Assembly (NCBI RefSeq): GCF_016482825.1
Contig: NZ_JAEMNV010000001.1
Location: 558,001 to 622,000 of the forward strand
From: Antrihabitans stalagmiti
GTDB taxonomy: Bacteria; Actinomycetota; Actinomycetes; Mycobacteriales; Mycobacteriaceae
DNA: 64,000 bases
Direction of reading: 5' to 3'
Numbering within the stretch: position 1 is the first letter of the stretch; every line of letters begins with the position of its first letter. Shown piece after piece: positions 1-9,274 of this stretch. The notes beneath the pieces were generated by a model. It saw nothing but the letters and a program-made list of their open reading frames with translations. It searched no databases and had not been told where the DNA came from. A program made the position numbers and the translations under genes.

Positions 1-2
1 CC

Positions 3-674
3 GTCCGGACTGTCGCGACCGAGTTCGAGGTGAACCGAGCGACCGCTGCCCTGATCCTCGGCAGGCTCGCAACGATGGGCTTCGTCGATGCGCGTCGCGG
101 AAAAGGGTTCGTCGTCAGGGACGTTCGATTGACCGGCGGTATGGATATGTACAGCCGTGTCTTCGAACTGTCGATGGGCGACCCCGACGTCACCATCGCG
201 TGTTTCGAGGACATCATCGAGGTGGAACGGTCGATTTTGACCTCAGCACTGCTTGCCTTCACCGAGAGTGCCCCGATCGACGAGGTGCCTCGACTCGAAG
301 AGCGAATAGCCGGCCTCGAAACGATTGCGCGCAGTGAGCCTGCGGACCTCACAGAATTTCTCGAGGCCGAAACAGACCTCGTTCGCACGCTGCTGACCGC
401 GACCGGCAACACGGTTCATCTGGCGATCTTCAACTCGATCGCCCGCATCCTTCTCCAGGTTCCCGAAGCGACTCGCGCCGCTTTCGCGGTTTCCCCCGAC
501 GTACACGTCATCGTGTGGCGAGCGTTGTGCAGTGTCTGGGCCAGGGGAGCCGAACCGTCGAAATCGGAATTCAGCCTGTTCGACGACCTGCTCGCGATGT
601 ATCACCGCAACGTCGTCGCCGAGTTCGAACGCCAGATCCTCGGTCCCCAGGCAGCCGATGCCGCGACGGCGTGA
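3..674 (+). CDS. GntR/FadR-type regulator, 5' end outside window
   Basis: The frame is open from base 3, so the start codon lies before the window; about 223 codons are visible. The first ~40 residues are the end of a winged-helix domain (RATAALILGRLATMGFV followed by a wing ending GKGFVV), typical of GntR-family regulators. The rest is predicted helical and resembles a FadR/FCD-like ligand-binding domain. It lies 27 bp before an AraC-type gene on the same strand. Ligand and target cannot be inferred. Being partial, the exact GntR subfamily is uncertain. Confidence 0.75.
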   Translation, partial: VRTVATEFEVNRATAALILGRLATMGFVDARRGKGFVVRDVRLTGGMDMYSRVFELSMGDPDVTIACFEDIIEVERSILTSALLAFTESAPIDEVPRLEERIAGLETIARSEPADLTEFLEAETDLVRTLLTATGNTVHLAIFNSIARILLQVPEATRAAFAVSPDVHVIVWRALCSVWARGAEPSKSEFSLFDDLLAMYHRNVVAEFERQILGPQAADAATA

Positions 675-701
675 CCCGATACGACGTGGGACGATCAGTC
701 G

Positions 702-1145
702 GTGACCAGTAAAGCGGACGATTCGCAGAATCTTCGCGACCTCGCGCGGTTACGTCGGGTCCGCGACCGAATCGACCGCGAATATGCGCAGCCACTCGAC
801 GTCGAGGCGCTCGCCAAAGACGCGCACATCTCGGCCGGCCATCTCAGTCGTCAGTTCCGGCTCGCGTACGGCGAATCGCCCTACAGCTACCTGATGACGC
901 GGCGAATCGAGCGAGCCATGGCACTGCTGCGTCGAGGCGATCTCAGCGTGACCGAAGTCTGCTTCGCGGTGGGTTGCTCGTCGCTGGGGACCTTCAGTAC
1001 CCGCTTCACCGAGTTGGTCGGGGTGCCGCCCAGTGTCTATCGCACGCAACAGGAACGCACCACCGAAGGCATGCCGTCGTGCGTTGCGAAACAGGTGACC
1101 AGACCGATCAGGAATCGAGAAGCGCACGCCACGGGGACGCAATAA
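702..1145 (+). CDS. AraC-family transcriptional regulator (HTH only)
   Basis: This 147-residue protein is almost entirely an AraC-type double helix-turn-helix: the first HTH is near residues 30-55 (VEALAKDAHISAGHLSRQF) and the second near 75-110, ending with the family-typical GVPPSVYR. There is no room for a sensor domain, as in many small actinobacterial AraC proteins encoded beside a VOC gene. The start is a GTG with no strong Shine-Dalgarno. The VOC gene begins 10 bp downstream, so the two are probably one transcript and the regulator probably controls the VOC gene. Confidence 0.85.
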   Translation: MTSKADDSQNLRDLARLRRVRDRIDREYAQPLDVEALAKDAHISAGHLSRQFRLAYGESPYSYLMTRRIERAMALLRRGDLSVTEVCFAVGCSSLGTFSTRFTELVGVPPSVYRTQQERTTEGMPSCVAKQVTRPIRNREAHATGTQ

Positions 1146-1155
1146 CCTGATCGCC

Positions 1156-1566
1156 ATGGACATCACAATCAACGCAAGCTTCCTTCCACAGGACGACCCC
1201 GAGGCCGCCCTCGCCTTCTACCGCGACACCCTCGGATTCGAAGTCCGGAACGATGTCGGCTACAACGGGATGCGCTGGATCACTGTCGGTCCAGCCGGTC
1301 AGCCGGGTACGTCGATCGTCCTGTATCCACCTGCCGCGACGCCCGGCCTCACCGACGACGAGCGCCGCACCATCACCGAGATGATGGCAAAAGGGAGCTA
1401 CGGCAGCATCCTTCTTGCCACCAAGGATCTGGACGGCTCCTTCGAACAATTGCAGGCAAGTGACGCCGAAGTCGTCCAGGAGCCGACCGACCAGCCGTAC
1501 GGTGTACGGGACTGCGCGTTCCGCGATCCGGCGGGCAATATGGTTCGCCTGCAGGAACTTCGCTGA
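1156..1566 (+). CDS. VOC (glyoxalase/bleomycin-resistance) family protein
   Basis: A 136-residue single-domain vicinal-oxygen-chelate protein. The N-terminal beta-alpha-beta unit with ALAFYRDTLGFEV and the C-terminal FRDPAGNMVRLQEL are hallmarks of the fold. Members bind a metal or sequester a toxic ligand; the substrate is unknown here. It follows the AraC gene by 10 bp and precedes a UvrA-like resistance ATPase, so a stress or drug-response role is plausible but inferred. Confidence 0.85.
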   Translation: MDITINASFLPQDDPEAALAFYRDTLGFEVRNDVGYNGMRWITVGPAGQPGTSIVLYPPAATPGLTDDERRTITEMMAKGSYGSILLATKDLDGSFEQLQASDAEVVQEPTDQPYGVRDCAFRDPAGNMVRLQELR

Positions 1567-1622
1567 ACCTCCCTTCACCGACAACTCGAGCCGACCCGCG
1601 GACAGATGGAGACACCAAGAGC

Positions 1623-4007
1623 ATGGCCACGAGGAAAAACACAGAGACGCCTGTGCAGCACGCCGCCGATACCCACGATCTGATTCGCGTAGTCGGCGCG
1701 CGTGCGAACAACCTCAAGGACGTCAGCATCGAACTGCCCAAACGACGGCTGACGGTGTTCACCGGTGTCTCCGGCTCCGGCAAGAGTTCGCTCGTGTTCG
1801 CCACGATCGCTGCTGAATCGCAGCGCATGATCAACGAGACCTACAGCGCGTTCGTCCAAGGCTTCATGCCGACACTTGCACGCCCCGAGGTCGACGTGCT
1901 GGAGGGTCTCACTACCGCGATCATCGTCGATCAGCAGCGGATGGGTGGTGACCCGAGGTCGACGGTCGGCACCGCGACCGACGCCAACGCGATGCTCCGG
2001 ATCCTGTTCAGTCGAATCGGTAAGCCGCATATCGGCTCGCCCCAAGCGTTTTCGTTCAACGTCGCCTCGATCAGCGGCGCAGGAGCGGTGACCATCGAGA
2101 AGGACGGGCGACAGGTCAAGGAAAAGCGGACCTTCAGCATCACCGGCGGCATGTGCCCTCGGTGTGAGGGCCGTGGCTCTGTGTCCGACTTCGATTTGAC
2201 CGCGCTCTACGACGGCACGAAGTCGCTCAACGAATCTGCCATCACGATCCCCGGCTACAGCATGGAGGGTTGGTACGGCCGCATCTTCCGTGGTTGCGGC
2301 TGGTTCGACCCCGACAAGCCGATCAACAAGTTCAACAAGCGCGAACTCAACGATCTGCTCTACAAGGAACCGACCAAGATCAAGGTCGAGGGCATCAACC
2401 TGACCTACACGGGATTGATTCCGCAGATCCAGAAGTCGTTCCTGTCCAAGGACATCGATGCGCTGCAGCCGCACATCCGGGCGTTCGTCGAAAAGGCGAT
2501 CACCTTCGCGGCCTGCCCCGAATGCGGCGGTACCCGGCTGAGCGAAGCCGCTCGATCATCGAAGATCAACAAGATCAACATCGCCGATGCCTGCTCGATG
2601 CAGATCAGCGATCTCGCCGAATGGGTGCGTGGGCTCGACGAACCATCGGTCGGACCACTGCTGACAACCCTGCAGAAGACACTCGACTCGTTTGTGGAGA
2701 TCGGGCTCGGCTACCTGTCGCTCGAGCGGTCGTCCGGCACGTTGTCCGGGGGAGAAGCCCAGCGCACCAAGATGATTCGACACCTGGGTTCGGCGCTGAC
2801 AGACGTGACGTACGTCTTCGACGAACCGACGATCGGACTGCATCCCCACGATATCCAGCGGATGAACGAACTGCTGCTGCAACTGCGGGACAAAGGCAAC
2901 ACCGTTTTGGTCGTCGAGCACAAACCGGAAGCGATCGCGATCGCCGACCACGTCGTCGACCTCGGTCCAGGTGCCGGTACCGCGGGTGGTGAGGTCGTGT
3001 TCGAGGGTTCGCTGGAAGGCCTGCGCGCCAGTGACACGCTCACCGGCAAGCACCTCGACGACCGGGCAGCTTTGAAGGAATCGGTCCGAAAGCCGTCCGG
3101 CGCTTTGAAGATTCGTGGTGCCGACGCCCACAATCTGCAGAAGGTCGACGTCGACGTCCCTCTCGGCGTCCTTGTCGTCGTCACCGGTGTCGCCGGATCG
3201 GGCAAGAGTTCTCTCATCAAAGGCTCGGTGTCGAATCAGGACGGCGTTGTATCCGTCGACCAGGCCCCGATCAAGGGCTCTCGGCGCAGCAACCCAGCGA
3301 CCTACACCGGTCTACTCGAACCGATCCGCAAGGCATTCGCGAAGGCGAACGGTGTGAAGCCGGCGCTGTTCAGCTCCAACTCCGAGGGCGCCTGCCCCAA
3401 CTGCAACGGCAACGGCGTCATCTACTCCGACCTCGCCATGATGGCCGGCGTCGCCACCACTTGCGAAGTGTGCGAAGGCAAACGGTTTATGGCCGAGGTT
3501 CTCGACTACAAGTTCGGCGGTCGCGACATCAGCGAAGTGCTCGCCATGCCGGTCACCGAAGCAGAGCAGTTCTTCGAGACGGGGGAGTCGCGGATCCCGG
3601 CCGCGCACGCCATCCTGCACAGGCTCGCCGACGTCGGACTCGGTTACGTCAGCCTCGGTCAGCCCCTCACCACGTTGTCCGGCGGCGAACGCCAGCGGCT
3701 CAAGTTGGCAACTCGTATGTCGGAAAAGGGTGGGGTCTACGTCCTCGACGAGCCGACCACGGGTCTGCATCTGGCCGATGTGGAACAGCTACTCGGTCTG
3801 CTAGATCGGCTCGTCGACTCCGGAAAGTCGGTCATCGTGATCGAGCATCACCAAGCGGTCATGGCCCACGCGGACTGGATCATCGACCTCGGTCCCGGTG
3901 CCGGACACGACGGTGGCCGAATCGTTTTCGAGGGAACGCCCGCAGACCTGGTCGCCAAGCGGAAGACTCTTACCGGCAAGCATCTGGCGGAGTATGTAGC
4001 CGGTTGA
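1623..4007 (+). CDS. UvrA-like ABC ATPase (drug-resistance/UvrA paralogue)
   Basis: This 794-residue protein has two ABC ATPase modules in the UvrA arrangement: Walker [10 protein letters not shown] near residues 48-56, a second GVAGSGKSS, and two signature motifs (SGGEAQR and SGGERQR). Zinc-binding cysteine pairs are seen as [22 protein letters not shown] and CEVCEGKR. It is about 150 residues shorter than housekeeping UvrA (~950), like the DrrC/UvrA-like proteins of antibiotic producers that protect DNA from intercalators. It is therefore probably not the main excision-repair UvrA. The start ATG is chosen because the ABC domain begins ~20 residues later. Confidence 0.88.
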   Translation: MATRKNTETPVQHAADTHDLIRVVGARANNLKDVSIELPKRRLTVFTGVSGSGKSSLVFATIAAESQRMINETYSAFVQGFMPTLARPEVDVLEGLTTAIIVDQQRMGGDPRSTVGTATDANAMLRILFSRIGKPHIGSPQAFSFNVASISGAGAVTIEKDGRQVKEKRTFSITGGMCPRCEGRGSVSDFDLTALYDGTKSLNESAITIPGYSMEGWYGRIFRGCGWFDPDKPINKFNKRELNDLLYKEPTKIKVEGINLTYTGLIPQIQKSFLSKDIDALQPHIRAFVEKAITFAACPECGGTRLSEAARSSKINKINIADACSMQISDLAEWVRGLDEPSVGPLLTTLQKTLDSFVEIGLGYLSLERSSGTLSGGEAQRTKMIRHLGSALTDVTYVFDEPTIGLHPHDIQRMNELLLQLRDKGNTVLVVEHKPEAIAIADHVVDLGPGAGTAGGEVVFEGSLEGLRASDTLTGKHLDDRAALKESVRKPSGALKIRGADAHNLQKVDVDVPLGVLVVVTGVAGSGKSSLIKGSVSNQDGVVSVDQAPIKGSRRSNPATYTGLLEPIRKAFAKANGVKPALFSSNSEGACPNCNGNGVIYSDLAMMAGVATTCEVCEGKRFMAEVLDYKFGGRDISEVLAMPVTEAEQFFETGESRIPAAHAILHRLADVGLGYVSLGQPLTTLSGGERQRLKLATRMSEKGGVYVLDEPTTGLHLADVEQLLGLLDRLVDSGKSVIVIEHHQAVMAHADWIIDLGPGAGHDGGRIVFEGTPADLVAKRKTLTGKHLAEYVAG

Positions 4008-4045
4008 CCCCGTTGATTCGAACCAAGAGCAAAGGCGTCACGTTC

Positions 4046-5329
4046 ATGATTGGTCTTGCTTCCGCGTCCGCCTACCGCCGGTTTGCGACAGTCGCGGCGA
4101 TCGCGCTGGCTGGAACGTTCGTCGGAACCGGCACTGCCTCAGCCGCACCGGGCCAGCCGCCGCCTTCGGCCGACCCGTTCTACGACTATGCGGACTCGCT
4201 CGCCGAGACTGCACCGGGCGGGGTCTTGCGGACGCGGCCCTCGGCATACGGCGCGCCGAACCTGCCGACCCCGATCACGAGCACACAGGTGCTCTACCGC
4301 ACCACCGACGAGCAGGGCGACGCGGTGGTGACCGTGGCGACTGTGTTGCGGCCACTCGTTCCCGGGCCAGCAAAACTGATCTCGTTTCACACCGCCTACG
4401 ACGGTCTCGGCGCGGAGTGCGATCCCTCCTACACGCTGAGCGGGCATGGGGACAGCACCACTGCGACCGTCGAGCAGGCCGTGATCACCGGCTACATGGC
4501 CGCCGGCTACAGCGTCGTCGTCCCCGACTACGAGGGCGAAGACCTCGAGTGGACCATCGGACGGCAGTCGGCGTATGCCGCGCTCGATGGCATCCGAGCA
4601 GCAGAAGCCGTGCTCGGACTACCAGCGTCGACGCCTGTCGGGTTGATCGGCTATTCCGGGGGATCGGTGCCGACGCAGTGGGGTGCCGAAGTTGCGCCGC
4701 AGTACGCGCCGGAGCTCAATATCGTCGGCGCAGCGGCAGGTGGACTGCCCGTCGACCTGGCACACAACCTGCCGTATGTCAGTGGGTCCAAGGACTGGGC
4801 GGGCGTCATCCCGGCACTGATCGTCGCCTACAAACGCAGCTACGGCATCGATACCGATGCGTTTCTGTCGGCGAAGGGCAAGCAGATCGTGAACGCGGTC
4901 GAGACCAACTGCATCAACGCGTTCGCTTCGGAATACCCGGGTCTGACCGACACCGAAATGCTGGCGCCGCCGTACACGTCGCTGCTCCAGATCCCGGCAG
5001 TCGTTTCCGCGATAGACGACAACATCATGGGCAGTGCCGGCACGCCCGCGGTACCGATGCTGCTGGGTGTCGGCGATTCCGACGGTACGGGAGACTCGGT
5101 GATGATCACGAAGGACGTCGAAGGCCTCGCGCGCGATTACTGCGATCGAGGCGTCGCCGTCACCTATGCCCAGTACACCGGACTGAGCCACGGCCAGGCG
5201 TTCGCCCCGTTCCAAGCGCAGGCCGCGCAGTTCCTCACCGAGCGCTTCGCCGGAGCGATGCCAGGAAGCAACTGCGCGGTGGTAGGACCGGGTAACGAGC
5301 TAACCCCGACGCCGATACCGCAGGGCTGA
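4046..5329 (+). CDS. Secreted lipase/esterase, LIP-like alpha/beta hydrolase
   Basis: The 427-residue product starts with a signal peptide (hydrophobic VAAIALAGTFVGTG, predicted cleavage after ASA near residue 33), so it should be exported. The alpha/beta-hydrolase core has the nucleophile elbow GYSGGS, a plausible acid in GVGDSDGTGD and the histidine in GLSHGQ. Length and layout fit the secretory lipase family shared by Candida lipases and actinomycetes. The frame is open far upstream inside the preceding gene, but the ATG directly before the signal peptide is the sensible start. It follows the UvrA-like gene by 38 bp. Confidence 0.85.
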   Translation: MIGLASASAYRRFATVAAIALAGTFVGTGTASAAPGQPPPSADPFYDYADSLAETAPGGVLRTRPSAYGAPNLPTPITSTQVLYRTTDEQGDAVVTVATVLRPLVPGPAKLISFHTAYDGLGAECDPSYTLSGHGDSTTATVEQAVITGYMAAGYSVVVPDYEGEDLEWTIGRQSAYAALDGIRAAEAVLGLPASTPVGLIGYSGGSVPTQWGAEVAPQYAPELNIVGAAAGGLPVDLAHNLPYVSGSKDWAGVIPALIVAYKRSYGIDTDAFLSAKGKQIVNAVETNCINAFASEYPGLTDTEMLAPPYTSLLQIPAVVSAIDDNIMGSAGTPAVPMLLGVGDSDGTGDSVMITKDVEGLARDYCDRGVAVTYAQYTGLSHGQAFAPFQAQAAQFLTERFAGAMPGSNCAVVGPGNELTPTPIPQG

Positions 5330-5400
5330 CACGGACGCCTCCAAAACGAGCCGGCCGACCGATTCTTAGATTTGCTAAGCTTGTAGTCGTCGATCAGACA

Positions 5401-5449
5401 CTCGGACGAGCGCACCGTACCCGACCAGCGACAAGACGGTGCTTGGGAG
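5401..5449 (+). promoter_or_regulatory. Guanidine-III (ykkC-III) riboswitch
   Basis: The bases before the SMR gene closely match the published Thermobifida guanidine-III aptamer as I recall it. Shared blocks include CGGACGAG, CCGTACCCG and GACAAGACGG. P1 pairs TCGG (5402-5405) with CCGA (5421-5424), and a pseudoknot helix pairs GCACCGT (5412-5418) with ACGGTGC (5436-5442). The element ends directly before GGGAG (5445-5449), which serves the ATG at 5456. Guanidine binding could therefore control access to the ribosome-binding site. The downstream Gdx-type exporter is the known partner of this class. Confidence 0.88.
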
Positions 5450-5455
5450 TTCGTC

Positions 5456-5770
5456 ATGGCGTGGCTGGTGTTGATTGTTTCCGGCGTATTCGAGGCTGTA
5501 TGGGCCACGGCGCTGGGTAAATCCGAGGGATTCACCCGCCTGGTGCCGTCGACCGTCTTCGCCGTCGGTCTCATCGTCAGCATGGCCGGTTTGGCCTATG
5601 CGATGAAGAGCCTTCCGCTCGGAACGGCCTACGCGGTGTGGGTCGGTATCGGTGCGGTGCTGACCGTGACATACGCGATGGCCACCGGCGAAGAGTCGAT
5701 CTCGTGGATGAAGATCGTATTGCTGCTACTCATCGTCGGCGGGGTCGTGGGGTTGAAGGTTCTGCACTGA
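5456..5770 (+). CDS. gdx: SMR-family guanidinium exporter (Gdx/SugE type)
   Basis: A 104-residue, four-helix small multidrug resistance protein. The conserved membrane glutamate lies in SGVFEAVWA (E14), and the following ATALGKSEGFTRL and GTAYAVWVGIGAV match the Gdx/SugE branch rather than the EmrE branch. Gdx proteins are dual-topology dimers that exchange guanidinium for protons at the inner membrane. The guanidine-III riboswitch directly upstream independently supports this substrate. No second SMR gene is adjacent, so it should work as a homodimer. Confidence 0.92.
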   Translation: MAWLVLIVSGVFEAVWATALGKSEGFTRLVPSTVFAVGLIVSMAGLAYAMKSLPLGTAYAVWVGIGAVLTVTYAMATGEESISWMKIVLLLLIVGGVVGLKVLH

Positions 5771-5810
5771 CAAGCCACGGAAGAGCGGCACGGCGGGCGG
5801 TCGCCGCGGT

Positions 5811-7055
5811 CTAGCTCGACACCTTGTAGCCCATGATGTCGCGGATCAACGGACTCTCGTTCGTTCGCTGCCCGGTATCGACGTTGGGCGCGTACTCGGC
5901 CTTCGCCCCGGCGTCCAACAGTGCTTGTGTGTTGTCGTTGGAAATAATGCGCCCTTCCAGTTCGAACGAGTCGAATTCGAAGGGAAGTCCATTCGCTGCG
6001 AGCGGGTCGGGACCGTCCATTACGTGGAAATGCAAGTGCGGGGCGTCGGAGTTGCCGGTGTTGCAGAGCAACCCGATGACCTGCCCAGCTTTCAGGTCGT
6101 CACCGACCTTCACTTTCACCCCGTCCTTCTCTTGCAGGTGTGCGTAGAACGCGTAGTGGCCGTTGCCGATGTCCTGCACGACGTGGTTGCCGCCGTATTC
6201 GTCGATGCGCAACCCTGTCGCTCCGATACTCGGAGTCTGTTCTGGCAGATTGTTCACCACCGCAACAACTTTGCCGTCCGCGACGGCGTGCACGTTGGCG
6301 CCGAAGTATGCGTAGCTAGAGGTCTTCGTCTTGTCGCCCGTGTACAACAACCCGTCGTTGGTCAGCTGCACGTAGTCGATGGCGAATCGTTCGGCCACGA
6401 AGAGCTGGCCATTTATCGGATTAGCGGCGCCGCGGTGTCCGCCGACTTCGCAGCAGCTGTCGCCGTCGAGCCAATGGGCCCCGTCCAGCGGTGGCTTGAT
6501 CACGATCGGTTCGTTCTTGTCGACCTTCGTCGTCGCGACGTTCTCAACCAGCGTCTGGGGGATCAGGGGCGGGCTTGGTTCGGCGACTTCGATGTCGACG
6601 GCGTGCGAGATCGTGTCGGGCACATCGGCGCGAGTGTCAACCGTGGCGTCGATCCAGACCAGCGCCGACTGTCCCGGTCCCAGGACTGCCCCGGGTTCTT
6701 TCGCGCCGAGCACCTTCATCCACGGCAGGGTCAGCTTGTCCCCATAGAGATCGAAGAGTGTTCGGTCGCCCGCCGTCGCCTTGACCGACCGAATCGTCGT
6801 CGGCGACGTCAGGACGTTGGTCAACATCAGTTCGTAGGCCATGTGGATCTTCTTGTCGGTCGCCAGCACCGCGACCGGCGCGGCGATGACGGAGGCAATC
6901 ACTGGAGTAACGACGGCCGGAACCGAAGACGTGGACTCGGTGCTCGACTCGTCCGCCGACGAATCAGACGACGACGAGCACGCGGCCATCGGAACGCAGA
7001 TGGCCACAGCCACTGCCAATTTCGCAAAGCGACTCAGACGAATCAGGCGTTTCAT
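5811..7055 (-). CDS. M23-family peptidase-like lipoprotein
   Basis: The 414-residue product begins with a lipoprotein signal: basic MKRLIRLSRFAK, a hydrophobic core, and lipobox PMAAC followed by a Ser-rich linker. Residues ~230-380 carry an M23 (LytM-like) domain with an Asp in ERFAIDYV and the HxH ligand pair in HLHFHV. The preceding ~180 residues show no recognised domain. It is probably anchored on the outer face of the membrane and either cuts peptidoglycan or, if the first histidine ligand is lost, acts as an adaptor. It converges with the SMR gene. Confidence 0.82.
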   Translation of the reverse strand: MKRLIRLSRFAKLAVAVAICVPMAACSSSSDSSADESSTESTSSVPAVVTPVIASVIAAPVAVLATDKKIHMAYELMLTNVLTSPTTIRSVKATAGDRTLFDLYGDKLTLPWMKVLGAKEPGAVLGPGQSALVWIDATVDTRADVPDTISHAVDIEVAEPSPPLIPQTLVENVATTKVDKNEPIVIKPPLDGAHWLDGDSCCEVGGHRGAANPINGQLFVAERFAIDYVQLTNDGLLYTGDKTKTSSYAYFGANVHAVADGKVVAVVNNLPEQTPSIGATGLRIDEYGGNHVVQDIGNGHYAFYAHLQEKDGVKVKVGDDLKAGQVIGLLCNTGNSDAPHLHFHVMDGPDPLAANGLPFEFDSFELEGRIISNDNTQALLDAGAKAEYAPNVDTGQRTNESPLIRDIMGYKVSS

Positions 7056-7223
7056 CGGTCGATGCTAGCGCTGTCACGGCGGTGGCGGAGTGAATTGACT
7101 GGCGGTGAATTCCGCTCCCTCCGGATCGCGGATCAAAGCAGGTTCCGTCCAATCCATAAAGTCGAATGCGGACCCCCGCGCGCGCGAAGCACGGCTCGAA
7201 ATCCGCTGACATGGACACACACC

Positions 7224-7256
7224 GAGGCCGCCAAACCACCAGGGGTTGGCGGCCTC
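7224..7256 (-). terminator. Hairpin terminator after small secreted-protein gene
   Basis: A perfect 11-bp inverted repeat, GAGGCCGCCAA (7224-7234) and TTGGCGGCCTC (7246-7256), with an 11-nt loop. It lies 32 bp past the stop codon of the minus-strand secreted-protein gene and before the M23 gene. There is no T-run, as is usual for actinobacterial hairpin terminators. Confidence 0.6.
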
Positions 7257-7287
7257 AGCTGTTCATGCCGGTTGACCGGCGGATGAC

Positions 7288-7821
7288 CTAGTTGGCGCTG
7301 CCGCTACCGAACAGAGAACTCAGGTCGGGCAAAGATCCCGGTACCTGTCCAGTCGGACCAGCTGGGAACGTGAAGACGCGAGACGCCTCCTGCACTGTGA
7401 ACCCCGGCATCGGGAACTGCGCAAGAGTTGGTTCGATCCCCGGGTAGTCGGACACCCACATAGCGGGGTCGGTGTCGCTACGGGAGCAAGTGGCCAGCAC
7501 AACGTACGGGCCGTCGGGAATGTCGGCCACAGTCTGCCCAGTGACACCCGGCTGAATCTCGCCAGAGGAACCCAGCTGTTGACCGTTCCGCAGAACATCC
7601 TCGACTGGCGGCAGGACACCGCCGGGAGCCGGAGCCAACGCCGTCAAGCAGGTTAGTGCCGACCCGGAATTGTTCGTGATGGTGTTCGTCACCGACGACG
7701 CGTTCGCCGTGAAGACGTAACTGACGTCGGCCTGTCCAGCTGCGCCGGCGCTTCCTGGTAACCCGACAGCCAGTGGAATCGCAGCTGCAGTGACGAGCGC
7801 GGTACGAGCAATCAAACGCAT
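7288..7821 (-). CDS. Small secreted protein, paralogue of the 17.2-kb protein
   Basis: The 177-residue product has a clear signal peptide (cleavage near SAGAAG, residue ~28). The mature part begins with beta-rich sequence containing TNTITNNSGSALTC and later IPDGPYVVLATC, followed by a Trp. The same order of motifs (ANxVT, NNSGxxxxTC, PxGxY, C, W) occurs in the product at 17203-17649, so the two are paralogues of a small exported, probably one-disulfide family. The function is unknown. GGGAGGGA about 6 bp before the ATG supports the start. Confidence 0.8.
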   Translation of the reverse strand: MRLIARTALVTAAAIPLAVGLPGSAGAAGQADVSYVFTANASSVTNTITNNSGSALTCLTALAPAPGGVLPPVEDVLRNGQQLGSSGEIQPGVTGQTVADIPDGPYVVLATCSRSDTDPAMWVSDYPGIEPTLAQFPMPGFTVQEASRVFTFPAGPTGQVPGSLPDLSSLFGSGSAN

Positions 7822-7966
7822 AGAAGTCCCTCCCGTTAAGTCGGGGGCATCAGGACAAAGCTTCGAACCCCCTGCACCAATAGTGGCCGTTCACTGGTTG
7901 TTTCAAACAAGGATTGTCCAATTCGAATGTGATCGGCGTTAAAGACGCACTCCAGGAGCCTGGCTG

Positions 7967-7988
7967 CAAAACGTCACGTGACGTTTTG
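7967..7988. repeat. Perfect 22-bp palindrome
   Basis: The inner 20 bases, AAAACGTCACGTGACGTTTT, are their own reverse complement, and the flanking C/G pair extends the symmetry to 22 bp. No gene starts within 100 bp on either strand that it would obviously control; the secreted-protein gene starts 146 bp to the left. It could be an operator for a dimeric regulator or a remnant of an element end. Confidence 0.7.
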
Positions 7989-8118
7989 GAGTCCAGTTCG
8001 CAGGGAGTCGGCGACCGGGCTGCATTGAATAGGACTGAGTCGACGAGGGCTGAGTCGAATAGTCGATCGGACTCGACGCCGCAGGCAGCGCTCATCTAGT
8101 ACCGGATGTCGCTACAGA

Positions 8119-8202
8119 TCGGACAACTTTCACGGTGAAGCGGTCGGACAACTCTCAACACGTAAACCTGAACGCTGCCAACATTTCCCGGATCGGACAA
8201 CT
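8119..8202 (+). repeat. Three direct repeats of TCGGACAACT
   Basis: Copies start at 8119, 8144 and 8193 and continue with T/C-TCA-like sequence, giving spacings of 25 and 49 bp, close to one and two units. Several similar repeats near one edge are known at IS21-family ends and in iteron arrays, but no transposase or replication gene is adjacent. Confidence 0.45.
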
Positions 8203-8651
8203 CATCGAACGACACGGGTCGGCGAACTGCAAGGCAGATATTGTGCCGATAATCGACATTATGTCAACTAAACGACTGCGGATTGTGTACCTACCGAAAC
8301 GCGGCCCTCCTCCTGGCCATCCATGTAGGACGACCCGCGCACGACTCGGGCTTTGGTTTGAACGCGCCGCGCACCCTACGAGCAAGCAACCGGACGAAAA
8401 CAACATGGGCCGTCGAAAGCGGTTGTTGACTACCGCTTCGCTCCTGCGTCGATCCGATGAATACGCAGAGATTGAACACGCAGGGACAAAGTATTGCCTA
8501 AAGCTGCTCTATTCCAACAGATTTCACCGTGCGACCAGATTCGGAATGTTGGAAGCAGATGCTCTGATTGTTGATTTTGGCTTGCGGGTGCCGCCTGCGG
8601 GCTGGTGGTCAACGGTGCACCCTTCTACCGTGATTATGGGAGGCTCGACTG

Positions 8652-9062
8652 GTGGCGTTTTCTGAGGACGAAGTCCAGTTTCTGCGGTCTCAGCCGATGG
8701 GCAGATTGGCGACGGTCGGCGCTAGTGGGCAGCCTGACGTTGTCCCGGTAGCAGTCGAGTATGACGGCGAGTACTTCTGGGTCGGCGGCCCCGACGTGAC
8801 AGGGACGCGGAAGTTCAAGAACGTGGCCGCCGGTAACGAGCAGGTGGGCTTGGTGTTTGACGACCTGCTCTCATTCGATCCGTTCGTCGCGCGCGGTCTT
8901 CGCATCGACGGCGTGGCTGAGCAGCCCTTTGAGCGTGTGGGAATGGTCGGTCCGGGTACTTACATGCGGATCACGCCGGTTGTGTCGTGGAGTTGGAATC
9001 TTGCCGGGGAGCCTGTTGGCGAAAAGTGGTATCCGGTGATCCGGACCACTCACTCCGCATAA
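8652..9062 (+). CDS. PPOX-class F420-dependent oxidoreductase
   Basis: A 136-residue split-barrel flavin/deazaflavin protein. The opening LRSQPMGRLATVGASGQPDVVPV and the later GTRKFKNVA are typical of the actinobacterial PPOX/F420 class. Such proteins reduce quinones, unsaturated ketones or similar substrates with F420H2. The start is a GTG preceded by GGGAGG (8638-8643) at an 8-nt spacing, which decides against longer in-frame options. It stands alone and converges on the ABM monooxygenase gene through a strong hairpin. Confidence 0.88.
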   Translation: MAFSEDEVQFLRSQPMGRLATVGASGQPDVVPVAVEYDGEYFWVGGPDVTGTRKFKNVAAGNEQVGLVFDDLLSFDPFVARGLRIDGVAEQPFERVGMVGPGTYMRITPVVSWSWNLAGEPVGEKWYPVIRTTHSA

Positions 9063-9218
9063 GGCCGCCGGGAGCCGAACCGCTTGAAGAACCGTTCGGA
9101 CCAATGAAAGTCCTTGCCGACAATATCACGGCAAAGTGGACTGCGCGTAGGATGTTTCATCAACTGCAACAACGTCTTTCGGGACTTGCAGACATCTTTG
9201 TAGTGCAAACGAAAGGTA

Positions 9219-9258
9219 AGTGGCCACTTGATCCATCGAGATGGATCAAATGGCCACT
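9219..9258. terminator. Long hairpin between convergent genes
   Basis: AGTGGCCACTTGATCCAT (9219-9236) pairs with ATGGATCAAATGGCCACT (9241-9258): 18-bp arms with one mismatch and a 4-nt loop. It lies between two convergent genes (stops at 9062 and 9275) and could stop transcription from both sides. There is no T-tract. Confidence 0.6.
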
Positions 9259-9274
9259 CCCCACACCTGACTAC

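Larger units (their letters stand above)
7822..8651. other. Gene-poor 830-bp stretch with palindrome and repeats
   Basis: No convincing gene is seen. Composition is less G+C-rich than the neighbours. It holds a perfect 22-bp palindrome at 7967-7988 (centre CACGTG) and three direct copies of TCGGACAACT starting at 8119, 8144 and 8193. A 176-codon open frame (8135-8665) is present but has no recognisable fold or consistent coding bias. The stretch may be a decayed mobile-element end, but that is only a guess. Confidence 0.5.

Noticed and set aside
1623-4007. Housekeeping uvrA
   Set aside because: The protein is ~150 residues too short and sits among resistance-type genes; it fits the UvrA-like drug-resistance paralogues better.
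8135-8665. 176-codon frame before the PPOX gene
   Set aside because: Composition drifts along its length, there is no ribosome site or homology, and it overlaps the well-supported PPOX start.
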